Assembly (NCBI RefSeq): GCF_001517405.1 | Contig: NZ_LN907827.1 | Span: forward strand, 1,928,587-1,992,586 | Direction: 5' to 3' | From: Duffyella gerundensis | GTDB taxonomy: Bacteria > Pseudomonadota > Gammaproteobacteria > Enterobacterales > Enterobacteriaceae | Length of the DNA stretch: 64,000 nucleotides | Shown here: in pieces, positions 32,680 through 41,870 of the stretch | Layout of the letters: the number at the start of each line of letters is the position of its first letter | Numbering within the stretch: the stretch's first letter is position 1 | Position numbers and translations under genes: made by a program | The notes under the pieces: model-generated | The model's database searches: none | What the model saw: the letters and a program-made list of their open reading frames with translations, nothing else | Told to the model about the DNA's origin: nothing

Positions 32680-33975
32680 GTGACAAAAACATTTCTTCGT
32701 AGCGGCAGCCTTGATGCCGTACTGGCACTCGGTGAAAACGGCCAGCCGGTGTTTGCTTCTGCCCGACAGCTGCGCGAAACGCTGCGCCTGCGCAAGCAGC
32801 ACGCGCTGGCTGACTGTCTGGCCATTCCACAGATCAACGACGCGGGTGACCGCCTCGACTGGTACGCGCCCTTTTCTGGCCGTCTGAAATCCTGGCGTTC
32901 AGCCAGTGACAGTGAAAGACGCCACGCTATCCAGCTGCTTGAAAGCCATCAGCTCAGCGTGAATGCCCTGAGCCAGCAGGCGTTACAGGCGGAAAAGCCC
33001 GCCATGAAGCTGTTTGGTGCACTGCTCAGCAAAGCCTTTCAGTTCCCCGATTGCCAGTATGTTTATCTGGTGGACGGCAAGCCGGTTATCACCTTTTGGG
33101 GTTTTGTCGAACTGGATAAAAAAGCCCGTCAGGATGCGCTGGACTGCCTGCGTGACACCCTTGATGAAGCGCCGCCGCTGCTGGTGCAGCCCGCCGAAGC
33201 GCCGCCGGTCATCGTTGTTCCCCCTGTCGTCATGGTGACTGAAGCCGTGGCGGAACCGGCAGTGATTGCGCCGGAAGCCGAGCCAGAGATGGTGGCCCCA
33301 GCGCCGGTCATCGCCGCGCCAGTGAGTCAATCCCGTCGCCGCCTGCCGATCTGGTGGCTATTGCCGCCGCTAGCAATTGCCGTTGCCGGTGCGGTGGTGT
33401 TTCTGACGCCGTCGCAGCAGCCGCCTGTGGCCAGTGCACCCGTCGCCAGCGACCCGACGCCTGCACGCGCGCCAGCCATTCTGCTCTCTGCACAGAAACT
33501 GGCGCAGACGCTGCCACTGCTACCGGCCAGCGTTGCCTCCGTCGCTCCGGCTGCTGCTGCGCCCGCAGCGGCAACCGCAGCCAGGCCCGCAGCCAAAGAT
33601 GATCTGGTGATCACCGCCGATACCATGCGCATCGGTTCCACCCGCTTCCTTGATGGCCGCTGGCGCGTCACGCTGCCCAACGCCACCCAATCCACCGGCA
33701 AACCGGTTACCCTGCGCTATACGCTGCGCCGCGGCAAAGGCAGCGCCAGCGTGGTACAAAGCGACGGCCTGCGTTGTCAGGCAGATGAAATCACCGCTGG
33801 CTGGACCAGCACCGGCGATCTGGCGATCAACAGCCGCTTTACCGCTAAATGCAGCGATGGCTCGCGATACCGCATGCCGCAGCTGGTCTGTAAACAAGGT
33901 GACGGCGCCGCCCAGTGCGAAGCGCAGTTTGGCGAGACCGCCTCCCCGATGACAATCAAGCGCGAGAGTAAGTAA
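32680..33975 (+). CDS. srfA: SrfA-family protein, first gene of srfABC
   Basis: A 431-residue protein starting at GTG (32680) with AAAGGG upstream. Residues 1-160 form a globular cytoplasmic N-domain (TKTFLRSGSLDAVLALGENG). Residues 165-215 are Pro/Ala/Val-rich. A single transmembrane helix follows near 221-241 (IWWLLPPLAIAVAGAVVFL), then an Ala/Pro-rich linker and a C-terminal domain with conserved cysteines (RCQADEI, FTAKCSDGS, LVCKQGDGAAQCEAQFG), probably periplasmic. In Salmonella the srfABC genes are co-regulated with virulence genes through SsrB; the biochemical role is unknown. The stop lies two bases before srfB. Confidence 0.82.
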   Translation: MTKTFLRSGSLDAVLALGENGQPVFASARQLRETLRLRKQHALADCLAIPQINDAGDRLDWYAPFSGRLKSWRSASDSERRHAIQLLESHQLSVNALSQQALQAEKPAMKLFGALLSKAFQFPDCQYVYLVDGKPVITFWGFVELDKKARQDALDCLRDTLDEAPPLLVQPAEAPPVIVVPPVVMVTEAVAEPAVIAPEAEPEMVAPAPVIAAPVSQSRRRLPIWWLLPPLAIAVAGAVVFLTPSQQPPVASAPVASDPTPARAPAILLSAQKLAQTLPLLPASVASVAPAAAAPAAATAARPAAKDDLVITADTMRIGSTRFLDGRWRVTLPNATQSTGKPVTLRYTLRRGKGSASVVQSDGLRCQADEITAGWTSTGDLAINSRFTAKCSDGSRYRMPQLVCKQGDGAAQCEAQFGETASPMTIKRESK

Positions 33976-33977
33976 GC

Positions 33978-36923
33978 ATGCTGGCAACCATTACCGACAA
34001 TCTGCATAAGATCGCTTTAATTGAAGAGAGCGGCATTCAGTTTCTCGACTTTGCGCTACGCGTCAGCGACAGCAGCCAGACGCGGAAATTCGTGCGTCAA
34101 ACCGCTAACGGCCCGCTGCTGGTGCTGCAACAGGTAGAGAACAGCGATAAGTGCCTGCTGATGCCGCAGAACGGCGGTACCGCCGAAGTGGTCAAGGCGG
34201 AATCCAGCGTGGTACTGGCAGACTCACTGGCGCTGCTCGACAGCCTGTGGCTGCCGCTGCCGATCCTGCGCTGCACCGCGCCGCGCAACTTTATTGGCGG
34301 CCCGGAAAACTGGGCGCGGGTGCAAATTCTTGCGCTGCCCCAGCCGGATGCCGAAGGCAACACGCACCGCATCTGTCTGGCTTTTGATACCCGCCTGCTT
34401 GGCGACGGCGACGAACAGCTTGGCCTGTGCGCCAGCGACGCGCAGAACGGCGTCAATTTTGCCCTTGCCTGGAACAACTATGAGCTGGGCGAGTTTCTCG
34501 ATCTGCCGTGGGTGGATGGCTGGCTGCGCGAAGTGTTCAGTCAGCAAGTCAGCGCCCTGCAGCAGCGCCGTGAGGCGGATATCAATTCAGCGCTGCGCGA
34601 ATTTGAGTATCAGGCGCACTACCTTAATTTACTGGCGCTGCTTGGCAGCCAGCTCGGCCTTAGCGATATTCATATTCACGCGGCCACGTTGCAGGAGCCG
34701 GTGGTGAATGTCGATCTGATCCTCGATGTCGGTAACTCGCACACCTGCGGCGTGCTGGTGGAAGATCACGCCGATGAGAGCAACGGCCTGAAGCAGACCT
34801 ATGAGCTGCAGCTGCGCGATCTCTCCCGCCCGCACTATGTCTATAACGAAATGTTCGACAGCCGGGTGGAGTTCGCCGAGGCGCGCTTTGGCAAAACCCA
34901 TTTTTCCGTGCAGAGCGGTCGTGAAGAGGCGTTTGTCTGGCCTGCGCTGACCCGCGCCGGTCGTGAAGCGAGCCGCCTGGCGTTGCAGCGTACCGGCACC
35001 GAAGGCGCAACCGGCCTCTCCAGTCCGCGGCGCTATTTATGGGACGAAGAGCCATGGCTGGCAGGCTGGCGGTTCAATCAGGATCAGGAGCCGATGGCCG
35101 CGGCCAGTCCGCTGATGACCCTGTTAAATGATGAAGGCGAACCGCTGTACGCGTTGCCCGCCGACGAACGCCTGCCGGTATTTTCCGCGCAGTACAGCCG
35201 CAGCGCACTGATGACCTTTATGCTCTCCGAGCTGCTGGCGCAGGCGCTGATGCAGATGAACAGCGCGGCGCAGCGGCAGAAAATGCCGCACGTTACGGCG
35301 CCGCGTCAGCTGCGGCACATTATTCTGACGCTGCCGTCGGCAATGCCAAAGCCTGAACGTGAGATTTTCCGTCGCCGCATGCAGCAGGCGATCGCACTGG
35401 TGTGGAAGGCGCAGGGCTGGCATCCGCAGGATGCGGGCTTTGACACCGAGGCAGACAAAGCACTGAGCCGTAAACCGGTGCCAGACGTCCAGATGGAGTG
35501 GGATGAAGCGACCTGCGGCCAGATGGTTTGGCTGTTTAACGAAACCCAGGTGAACTTTGCCGGTCGCGCCGAAGCGTTTTTTGCCAGCATGGCGCGCCCC
35601 GATCGCCCGCGCGATGCCGACGAACCGGCGGGCAAGAGCCTGCGCATCGCGTCGATTGATATCGGCGGTGGCACCACCGATCTGGCCATCACGCAATACA
35701 CGCTGGATGATGGCCAGGGCAACAACGTCAAAATCAACCCGCGCCTGCTGTTCCGTGAAGGCTTTAAGGTGGCGGGCGACGATATCCTGCTCGATATTAT
35801 TCAGCTTTATGTGCTGCCCGCGATGACCAGCGCGCTGCGCAAAGCGGGCGTCGCCTCACCGGATGCGGTGATGAGTAAACTGTTTGGTCACGACCGCGTT
35901 GATGCGCACGCCACGCTGCGTCAGCAGGTGACGCTGCAGCTGTTTATTCCACTGGCTGAGGCGGTGCTGGAGCAGTATGAGCGCTTTGATCCGCTCGACA
36001 GCCGCGCCGAAATAGATGCGCTGTTTGGCGAGTTGCTGAGCCAGCCACCGACGGCGGCGGTGCTCGATTTTGTTAACGGTGAGATTCAGCGCGTCAGCGA
36101 CAAGCCGTTTAACGTGCTGCAACTGCCGCTGGTGGTCAGCCTGGCCCAGCTGCACAACGAATTTCTCCAGCATCGCATGGCGATTATTCCGGCGCTGCGC
36201 TCGATGGCGGAAGTGGTGTCGCTCTACGGCTGTGACGTGCTGCTGCTGACCGGACGCCCTTCGCGTTTTCCTGGCGTGCAGGCGTTGTTCCGTCATTTGC
36301 AGCCGCTGCCGGGTAACCGCATTCTGTCGCTGGAGGGCTACCACACCAGCGACTGGTATCCCTTTAATAAAGATGGCCGCATCGACAATCCTAAATCCAC
36401 GGCGGCGGTGGGCGCGATGCTCTGCCTGCTGGCGCTGGATTTGCGCCTGGCGAGCTTCTATTTTCGCGCCGGGGATTTTCAGCCTTACTCAACCATTCGC
36501 TATCTCGGCCTGCTGGATGAAAACCAGGTGCTTAGCGAAGAGAACGTCTGCTACAGCGAGATCGACTTTGATGACGCCAGCTATGCGCTGGATCGTAAAG
36601 CGAGCCTGCAGATCCGCGGCAACGTCTGCCTTGGCTTCCGCCAGCTGGATAACGATCGCTGGCCCGCTTCGCCGCTCTACAGCCTGAGCATCACCGACAC
36701 GGCGCTGGCGCGCAAAGTTGCCGGCGAGAACCTGCTGCGTGTTAAGCTTGCCATCGCGGCCGGGGAACAAGGCCATGAGACGCTGGAGATCAGCGAAGCC
36801 CGGCTGGATGATGGCACGCGCGTGCCGTTACACCAACTCAGCCTCAAACTGAACACGTTATCTGGCAGCGGCAATGCCAATGCGCAGTACTGGATCGACA
36901 GCGGGAGCGTATATAAGCGATGA
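33978..36923 (+). CDS. srfB: SrfB, actin/Hsp70-like ATPase-fold virulence-associated protein
   Basis: A 981-residue cytoplasmic protein. It keeps the sugar-kinase/Hsp70/actin nucleotide signatures in order: phosphate-1 ILDVGNSHTCGVLV (Asp250), phosphate-2 SIDIGGGTTDLAI (residues 559-571) and an adenosine-like LLLTGRPSRFPGVQAL (about 756-771). Two hundred or more residues precede the first motif. Its TGA overlaps the srfC ATG by four bases. Family members accompany SrfA and SrfC in many enterobacteria. The intact motifs suggest real ATP binding. What it acts on is unknown. Confidence 0.9.
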   Translation: MLATITDNLHKIALIEESGIQFLDFALRVSDSSQTRKFVRQTANGPLLVLQQVENSDKCLLMPQNGGTAEVVKAESSVVLADSLALLDSLWLPLPILRCTAPRNFIGGPENWARVQILALPQPDAEGNTHRICLAFDTRLLGDGDEQLGLCASDAQNGVNFALAWNNYELGEFLDLPWVDGWLREVFSQQVSALQQRREADINSALREFEYQAHYLNLLALLGSQLGLSDIHIHAATLQEPVVNVDLILDVGNSHTCGVLVEDHADESNGLKQTYELQLRDLSRPHYVYNEMFDSRVEFAEARFGKTHFSVQSGREEAFVWPALTRAGREASRLALQRTGTEGATGLSSPRRYLWDEEPWLAGWRFNQDQEPMAAASPLMTLLNDEGEPLYALPADERLPVFSAQYSRSALMTFMLSELLAQALMQMNSAAQRQKMPHVTAPRQLRHIILTLPSAMPKPEREIFRRRMQQAIALVWKAQGWHPQDAGFDTEADKALSRKPVPDVQMEWDEATCGQMVWLFNETQVNFAGRAEAFFASMARPDRPRDADEPAGKSLRIASIDIGGGTTDLAITQYTLDDGQGNNVKINPRLLFREGFKVAGDDILLDIIQLYVLPAMTSALRKAGVASPDAVMSKLFGHDRVDAHATLRQQVTLQLFIPLAEAVLEQYERFDPLDSRAEIDALFGELLSQPPTAAVLDFVNGEIQRVSDKPFNVLQLPLVVSLAQLHNEFLQHRMAIIPALRSMAEVVSLYGCDVLLLTGRPSRFPGVQALFRHLQPLPGNRILSLEGYHTSDWYPFNKDGRIDNPKSTAAVGAMLCLLALDLRLASFYFRAGDFQPYSTIRYLGLLDENQVLSEENVCYSEIDFDDASYALDRKASLQIRGNVCLGFRQLDNDRWPASPLYSLSITDTALARKVAGENLLRVKLAIAAGEQGHETLEISEARLDDGTRVPLHQLSLKLNTLSGSGNANAQYWIDSGSVYKR

Positions 36924-39316
36924 AAGTGGTAACGCCGAAACAACAGACCACCCAATTGACCAAACAGTTAACCGCCCTGAATAACGGCATCGCCGCCGCG
37001 CTGGAGTGGATTGAGCAGACGCGCGATCGCACACCGCGTCTCGATTTAGAAGCGGATGGCCTGGCGCTGCGCCTGCGCCGTCATCGCCGTCAGCTGCACG
37101 GCATGGCTAACAGCCTGGCGCGCGACAACAGCCTGGCGCTGTATGGTCATTCACAGCCGGGCAAAGCCTGGTTGCTGAAAGAGATGGTGGCCGATGCGCA
37201 GGGCCATCTGGTGACCACCCTTGGCGGTAAGCAGCTGGAGTGGTTCAGCCACATTAATCCGGGCCATCAGGATTATGGTGTGGTCACGCGTTTCAGCCAT
37301 ACCGCTGAGGTAAAGTCCGCCGCCTGGCCGGTGACCATTAGCCTGTTTAACGAAGGCGAAGTGACCCGCATGATGCTGGCCGCCTGGCGGCAACAGCCAG
37401 GCACGCCGCCCACCAGCCAGGCGATCGATAATGCCCTGAGTCAGTTGCAACGTCACCGGCAGAGCGAGCCGGTAGCCGGTCTCGACAGCGATGAGCTGGT
37501 GGCACTCTGGCAATGGAGCGCGCGTCACGATGCGCAGCACAACGCGCTGTTTGATCGTCACTTCTGGCCGCAGGCGCTGGAGCTGGCGCCATGGCTGTCG
37601 GTGGATGACCGTGCACGCCTGTTCGCCCTGCTGTGGGCAGAAGATGACACCCTGACCGAAGCCTGGCGCCAGCTGGTGCATCAGCTGCATCAATGGAAGC
37701 TGGCCACCCGCGTGATGGCGCCGCTGTCGCTGCTGGTGGATGAGTCGCAGCTACCGGCCGAACTGTTGATCAATCCGCAGGCGGCCGATGGTTTTGGCCA
37801 GTCGCAGGATCGCCAGCTGGAAATTTGCCCAATGAACGGCAACCGCATGGGAAAACCGCAGCCGGTGGCGCTGGCTACCCTGCTGCTGCTCAGCCGTGAA
37901 TTGCTGATCCCGCTTGATACGCCGCCGCGTCAGGCGATTTTCGATCAGGCAGATATGCTGGATATTCCCGCCTGGGGCGAGCCGGAAGATGAAGATACCC
38001 GATTTGAACGCCGTCGCAGCCAGCAGCGCAATCCGCTGGCCGCACGCTTAATGGCCGCGCGCCGTGCGCTATTTCTCAGCAGCTACGCCGAGCGCCGCGC
38101 TATCGATCTGATTCTGGTGTGCAACGCCGCCAGTGAGCGCGCCGATGCGGCGACGGCAGGCAAACTGCTCGGCGACTGGGCCAGCCAGCAGCCCGCGGCG
38201 GAAAAACCGCGTCTGCTCTGGTCGATTACCCGTCACGATGCGCGCCATCGTCAGCAGCACAGCGTCGATGAAGCCGTGCAGCGTCGCGTGGGTCAGCCCG
38301 GCAGCGACTGGGGAACCATGCTGGTGGAGGATCGCGCCGGCGTCGATCGTATGGCGAGCTGGCTGGAAGCGGAAATCCGCCCGGAAACCAGCCGTCAGCA
38401 GCTGGCCGAACAGCTTACCGCGCTGCAGCAGGAGATCGCCGAAACCCTGTTTGCCAACTGGTTGCAGGCCGATGCCACGCCACAACAGGCAGAGCAGAAA
38501 CAGCAAATTGCCAATCGCCTGCTGAAGGCCCTGCAGCACCGTACCGGATTACATGGCGAGCTGCTGGAGCGTCTGCAACCGTCGCGTGAAGCGCTGCGTC
38601 AGCTCTGGCTCCAACCCGAACGTCAGCATGTTGCCGCCGCCGCAGGCCCGCAGCAGCAGCACTTTGGTATTGGCTTTGAATTTGATCTGTTCAACGATGC
38701 GCCGGTGACCACGCCGTCGCAACCGGGCCGCGATGCCGCCGACGATGAGAGCCAGTTCGCCCGTCAGGTACAGCGTTTCTGGTTGCAGCATCTGCGGGCA
38801 CTGCCTGACAGCAGCAGCCTGCTGAGCCTGCTGGATGTGGATAAAACCACGCTGACCCAATTGATTGAAGAGCTGATCGATGCCAGCTTCAGGCTTGATA
38901 TTGCCGGTGCCCTGCAACGTGCGCTCAGCGAGCATGAGCTACCGGGCGGCAATCGTGAAGCCAAGGCCGATCGCCAGGTATCGCGGGCGCTGACCGTACT
39001 CGGTGATTTTGTGGCCTGGCTCGGTTTTTCTCAGCTGCCTGAGGCGCAGCGACCGGCCAGCCGGGTCAATCCGGGCCAGCCGATTTTTGCCCGGCCGCCA
39101 GGGCCGTCAGTGACCTTTGGCCAGGCCAGTCGCCTGACCAAACTCTCTGCCACGCCCGCTAACAATACCGCGTTCTATATTTACGACTGGCTGGTTGGGC
39201 TGGATCGGCTGATCGTTGATAACAACGGCTACGCCAGCGGCCGTGAACTGGATGCTGCCGCGCGCAATGCGCTGGCAGATATCGTGCGTCAGTGTGCGCC
39301 GGTAAAACGGTTCTAA
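36920..39316 (+). CDS. srfC: SrfC, putative virulence factor with P-loop-like N-domain
   Basis: A 798-residue soluble protein, translationally coupled to srfB. Residues 76-83, GHSQPGKA, match the Walker A pattern GxxxxGK(S/T) except that Ala replaces the final Ser/Thr; the segment sits in LALYGHSQPGKAWLLKEM, as in dynamin-like GTPases. Long helical stretches follow (Gln/Glu-rich, residues 470-600). The C-terminal part has a NTAFYIYDWLVGLDRLI block. No membrane helix. With SrfB's actin-like fold, the pair looks like an NTP-driven machine anchored by SrfA, which is inference. The stop overlaps the opposing barstar gene by four bases. Confidence 0.87.
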   Translation: MKVVTPKQQTTQLTKQLTALNNGIAAALEWIEQTRDRTPRLDLEADGLALRLRRHRRQLHGMANSLARDNSLALYGHSQPGKAWLLKEMVADAQGHLVTTLGGKQLEWFSHINPGHQDYGVVTRFSHTAEVKSAAWPVTISLFNEGEVTRMMLAAWRQQPGTPPTSQAIDNALSQLQRHRQSEPVAGLDSDELVALWQWSARHDAQHNALFDRHFWPQALELAPWLSVDDRARLFALLWAEDDTLTEAWRQLVHQLHQWKLATRVMAPLSLLVDESQLPAELLINPQAADGFGQSQDRQLEICPMNGNRMGKPQPVALATLLLLSRELLIPLDTPPRQAIFDQADMLDIPAWGEPEDEDTRFERRRSQQRNPLAARLMAARRALFLSSYAERRAIDLILVCNAASERADAATAGKLLGDWASQQPAAEKPRLLWSITRHDARHRQQHSVDEAVQRRVGQPGSDWGTMLVEDRAGVDRMASWLEAEIRPETSRQQLAEQLTALQQEIAETLFANWLQADATPQQAEQKQQIANRLLKALQHRTGLHGELLERLQPSREALRQLWLQPERQHVAAAAGPQQQHFGIGFEFDLFNDAPVTTPSQPGRDAADDESQFARQVQRFWLQHLRALPDSSSLLSLLDVDKTTLTQLIEELIDASFRLDIAGALQRALSEHELPGGNREAKADRQVSRALTVLGDFVAWLGFSQLPEAQRPASRVNPGQPIFARPPGPSVTFGQASRLTKLSATPANNTAFYIYDWLVGLDRLIVDNNGYASGRELDAAARNALADIVRQCAPVKRF

Positions 39317-39588
39317 TCGATCCTCACTTTGAGTTGGCCTGCCAGCTCAACTTCCGCTTCCCGTAACAGGGCAATCAGCGCCGCAAAGGTTTCCTGCCTG
39401 GCGGCGCTGTGCAGATGGCACAGCGCAATCTCCGCCGGTAACGGCATTTCACCGGTTAGCACATCCCATAACGCATCAAGGTTGTTGCCAAAGTGCGCGC
39501 CGCTGTGGGTCAGCCGGACGAAATGGCGATAGAAGGCGCGCATGTCGGCGATCTGCCGAAAATCAAAGCTCAGCCGGTGCAGCGTCAT
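39313..39588 (-). CDS. Barstar-family ribonuclease inhibitor
   Basis: A 91-residue protein with the barstar fold: HFGNNLDALWDVLTGEMPLP is the diagnostic segment (barstar YYGENLDALWDCLTG), carrying the acidic Asp that plugs the barnase active site. It protects the cytoplasm from the ribonuclease encoded just upstream. Its ATG overlaps the ribonuclease TGA by one base (TGATG), so toxin and inhibitor are co-translated. It converges on srfC with a four-base overlap. Confidence 0.92.
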   Translation of the reverse strand: MTLHRLSFDFRQIADMRAFYRHFVRLTHSGAHFGNNLDALWDVLTGEMPLPAEIALCHLHSAARQETFAALIALLREAEVELAGQLKVRID

Positions 39589-40019
39589 CACGGCATCCGG
39601 GTAAAAGTGCGATAGTGATCGCGCGTCAGCCAGACGGTGCCGCTGGTTGACCAGATCAGGCGGTCGGCGTTGCGGTGTCCGCACTGGTAATTCACATCGG
39701 CTTCAAAGAAGCGTTCTCCGGCTGCGGCGGGCAAACGCCCTTCACGATTGGCAAAACGATCGCCACCGATGGCATGGCCGGGCAGACTCACGCATAAATT
39801 GCCTTTGGCGGGATCCCAGCCCTGACGACGCGCCTGACTTTTTGTCAGGTAAAACGCAGGTAACTGCTGATGTTGTTGAAGATAACGGGCAACCACCGGC
39901 GCAGCGGTGAGCGCACTGATGTCCTGTTGGGCCAACGGAGGCGCGGAAAAATGGGGTTTCAGGCCGATCCAACAGACGATCAGCGCAGCAGCAAGAACGA
40001 TCCAGCGAAGTGTTGACAT
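39588..40019 (-). CDS. Barnase-like secreted ribonuclease
   Basis: A 143-residue guanyl-preferring ribonuclease of the N1/barnase family. Residues 1-26 form a signal or anchor helix (MSTLRWIVLAAALIVCWIGL). The catalytic residues match barnase at a constant offset of 33: Lys60 (K27), Glu106 in FFEADVNY (E73), Arg116 (R83), Arg120 (R87) and His135 in TRDHYRTF (H102). The enzyme should therefore be active. Export plus a cytoplasmic barstar suggests extracellular RNA scavenging or antagonism of competitors. Position 3' of srfABC on the other strand does not prove a functional link. Confidence 0.9.
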   Translation of the reverse strand: MSTLRWIVLAAALIVCWIGLKPHFSAPPLAQQDISALTAAPVVARYLQQHQQLPAFYLTKSQARRQGWDPAKGNLCVSLPGHAIGGDRFANREGRLPAAAGERFFEADVNYQCGHRNADRLIWSTSGTVWLTRDHYRTFTRMP

Positions 40020-40112
40020 GATTAGTAGAGAGCGAAGTGAACGAACTGCGGACTATACCATTTTTTGTGGGTAACGCGGGCCGACGGTGAGGTCGGCCCA
40101 ACGCGCACATGA

Positions 40113-40484
40113 CTATCCGCGGCTGGCCGTCTGGCTGCTGCTGTTATTACGGTGTTGATGCGCATAAGTGCGACGCCATGCACCTGGCGCCTGGCCAAAC
40201 TGGCGTTTAAAGCTACGATTAAACGACTGCTGTGAATCAAATCCGAGGGCGATCGCCACGTTAAGGATCGGTTCGTTGCTGGTGGTCAGGCGATCGGCTG
40301 ATTTCTTCAGCTTTTTCTCGCGGATGTACTCACCCAGCGGATGGCCGGTGTGTTCTTTGAACATACGTTGCAGATGCCATTTTGAGTAGCCAGCCCGTTC
40401 AGATACGGTGTCGAGATCAAGGCGGCCTTCAATGTTGTTATCAATCCAGTTAATCAGATCGTGAATAAATACGTCGGTTCTCAT
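40113..40484 (-). CDS. Small AraC-family regulator of the MarA/SoxS/RamA type
   Basis: A 123-residue stand-alone DNA-binding protein with both AraC helix-turn-helix units: LDTVSERAGYSKWHLQRMFK and ILNVAIALGFDSQQSFNRSF, the latter followed by KRQFGQAPGAWRRT. There is no effector domain, as in MarA, SoxS and RamA, so its level is probably set by transcription. An unusual Ser/Gln/Asn-rich tail (residues 108-123) replaces the short MarA C-terminus. Likely targets are efflux and stress genes. The upstream region holds a long perfect inverted repeat (40658-40688) that could be the operator of its repressor. Confidence 0.85.
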   Translation of the reverse strand: MRTDVFIHDLINWIDNNIEGRLDLDTVSERAGYSKWHLQRMFKEHTGHPLGEYIREKKLKKSADRLTTSNEPILNVAIALGFDSQQSFNRSFKRQFGQAPGAWRRTYAHQHRNNSSSQTASRG

Positions 40485-40657
40485 TCTCTGTCTCCCGTCG
40501 CGGCAGCGAACAGTATTAGTATCAGTTGCAATTACATTTAAAATGGCCCACCTCGGCGTTTAATGCAAGTTTTATTATTACATTTTCGTCCCTGCTCGGC
40601 GTGTGGCTATTGCTGTGTCATACCGAACAGCGCCCGCCTGGCCTGTCTTTACAGGAT

Positions 40658-40688
40658 AAATGTATCTGTCACTCTTGCAGATACATTT
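40658..40688. repeat. 31-bp inverted repeat between the MarA-type regulator and the hydrolase gene
   Basis: AAATGTATCTG (40658-40668) and CAGATACATTT (40678-40688) are perfect complements around nine bases. It lies about 175-205 bp upstream of both divergent starts. It could be an operator for a dimeric regulator or a transcript hairpin. The remainder of 40485-40864 holds no gene. Confidence 0.6.
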
Positions 40689-40864
40689 ACCACTTCTTAC
40701 AATTCAGTGGCGTTGCCGCAGCGCCTATCCGCTTTTCCTTTAGCGCTAAGTAAATGCAATGTCTTGTAAATTGCGTGCCCTGCCGCCGATTTGCCGCCAG
40801 ACTTATAGCCGATCATATTGCGACCGGCCCGCCTGGCCGGTGCACATCAAGGAGAAAAACCGTC

Positions 40865-41869
40865 ATGCTTACGCTTTCCCGCAGCGCACTGCTTTGGGGT
40901 GCCCTGCTCGGCTCTACCGCCGCCGTTGCCGCCACGCCGGTTTATGGCCCGGAGTTACAGGGCTTCACCTATCCCTATCCGCTGCAGCAGTTCAGCTTTC
41001 AGTCGCAACAGCAAACGCTGCACATGGGTTTTATGGACGTGCAGCCACAGGGCAAGGCAAACGGCCATACGGTGGTGCTGATGCACGGCAAAAATTTCTG
41101 TGGTGCCACCTGGCAGGCCACCATTGCCGCACTGAGCAGCAACGGCTATCGCGTCATCGCGCCGGATCAGATCGGTTTTTGCAGCTCCAGCAAACCGGCG
41201 AGCTATCAGTACAGCTTTCAGCAGCTGGCGGACAATACCCATGCCCTGCTGAAAAGCCTGCATGTTGATAAGGCGATCGTGATCGGCCACTCCACCGGCG
41301 GCATGCTGGCCACACGTTACAGCCTGAGTTATCCGCAGGAGGTTGAAAAAATGGTGCTGGTGAACCCGATCGGGCTGGAAGACTGGAAAGCCAAAGGCGT
41401 GCCGTGGCGCAGTGTCGATCAGTGGTATCAACGTGAACTGAAAACCAGCGCGGCGGGCATCAAGCAGTATGAACAGAAAACCTACTACAGCGGCCGCTGG
41501 GATAAATCGTACGATAAATGGGTCGATATGCTGGCGGGCCTGAACAATGGACCGGGTAAAACGCGGGTGGCATGGAACTCGGCGCTGATTTACGACATGA
41601 TTTTTACCCAGCCGGTTTACTATGAGTTCAAAGACCTTAAGGTGCCAACCACGCTGATGATCGGTACCGACGATACCACCGCCATCGGCAGCGATATTGC
41701 GCCAGCGGCGGTTAAGTCACAACTGGGTAACTATAAGCAGCTGGGCAAAACGGTTGCCGGTCTGATTCCCGGCGCTCAGCTGATTGAGTTTCCTGGCCTG
41801 GGGCACGCACCGCAGATGGAAAAACCAGACATGTTCCATCAGCGCCTGCTTGGCGTGCTGCAAAAGTAA
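40865..41869 (+). CDS. Secreted alpha/beta hydrolase
   Basis: A 334-residue alpha/beta-hydrolase with signal peptide MLTLSRSALLWGALLGSTAA cleaved near AVAA, hence periplasmic. LMHGKNFCGATWQATIAAL is the oxyanion region. The nucleophile elbow is GHSTGG with Ser143; the acid is probably in MIGTDDTTAIG, and the His is in FPGLGHAPQME. The family covers epoxide hydrolases, esterases and haloperoxidase-like enzymes; the substrate is unknown. AAGGAGA precedes the ATG at 40865. A hairpin terminator follows. Confidence 0.88.
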   Translation: MLTLSRSALLWGALLGSTAAVAATPVYGPELQGFTYPYPLQQFSFQSQQQTLHMGFMDVQPQGKANGHTVVLMHGKNFCGATWQATIAALSSNGYRVIAPDQIGFCSSSKPASYQYSFQQLADNTHALLKSLHVDKAIVIGHSTGGMLATRYSLSYPQEVEKMVLVNPIGLEDWKAKGVPWRSVDQWYQRELKTSAAGIKQYEQKTYYSGRWDKSYDKWVDMLAGLNNGPGKTRVAWNSALIYDMIFTQPVYYEFKDLKVPTTLMIGTDDTTAIGSDIAPAAVKSQLGNYKQLGKTVAGLIPGAQLIEFPGLGHAPQMEKPDMFHQRLLGVLQK

Positions 41870-41870
41870 T

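Noticed and set aside
32497..32802. Minus-strand ORF of 101 codons overlapping the srfA start region
   Set aside because: It overlaps srfA on the other strand for most of its length, has no family character and no ribosome binding site; its hydrophobic stretch is a by-product of the AT-rich leader.
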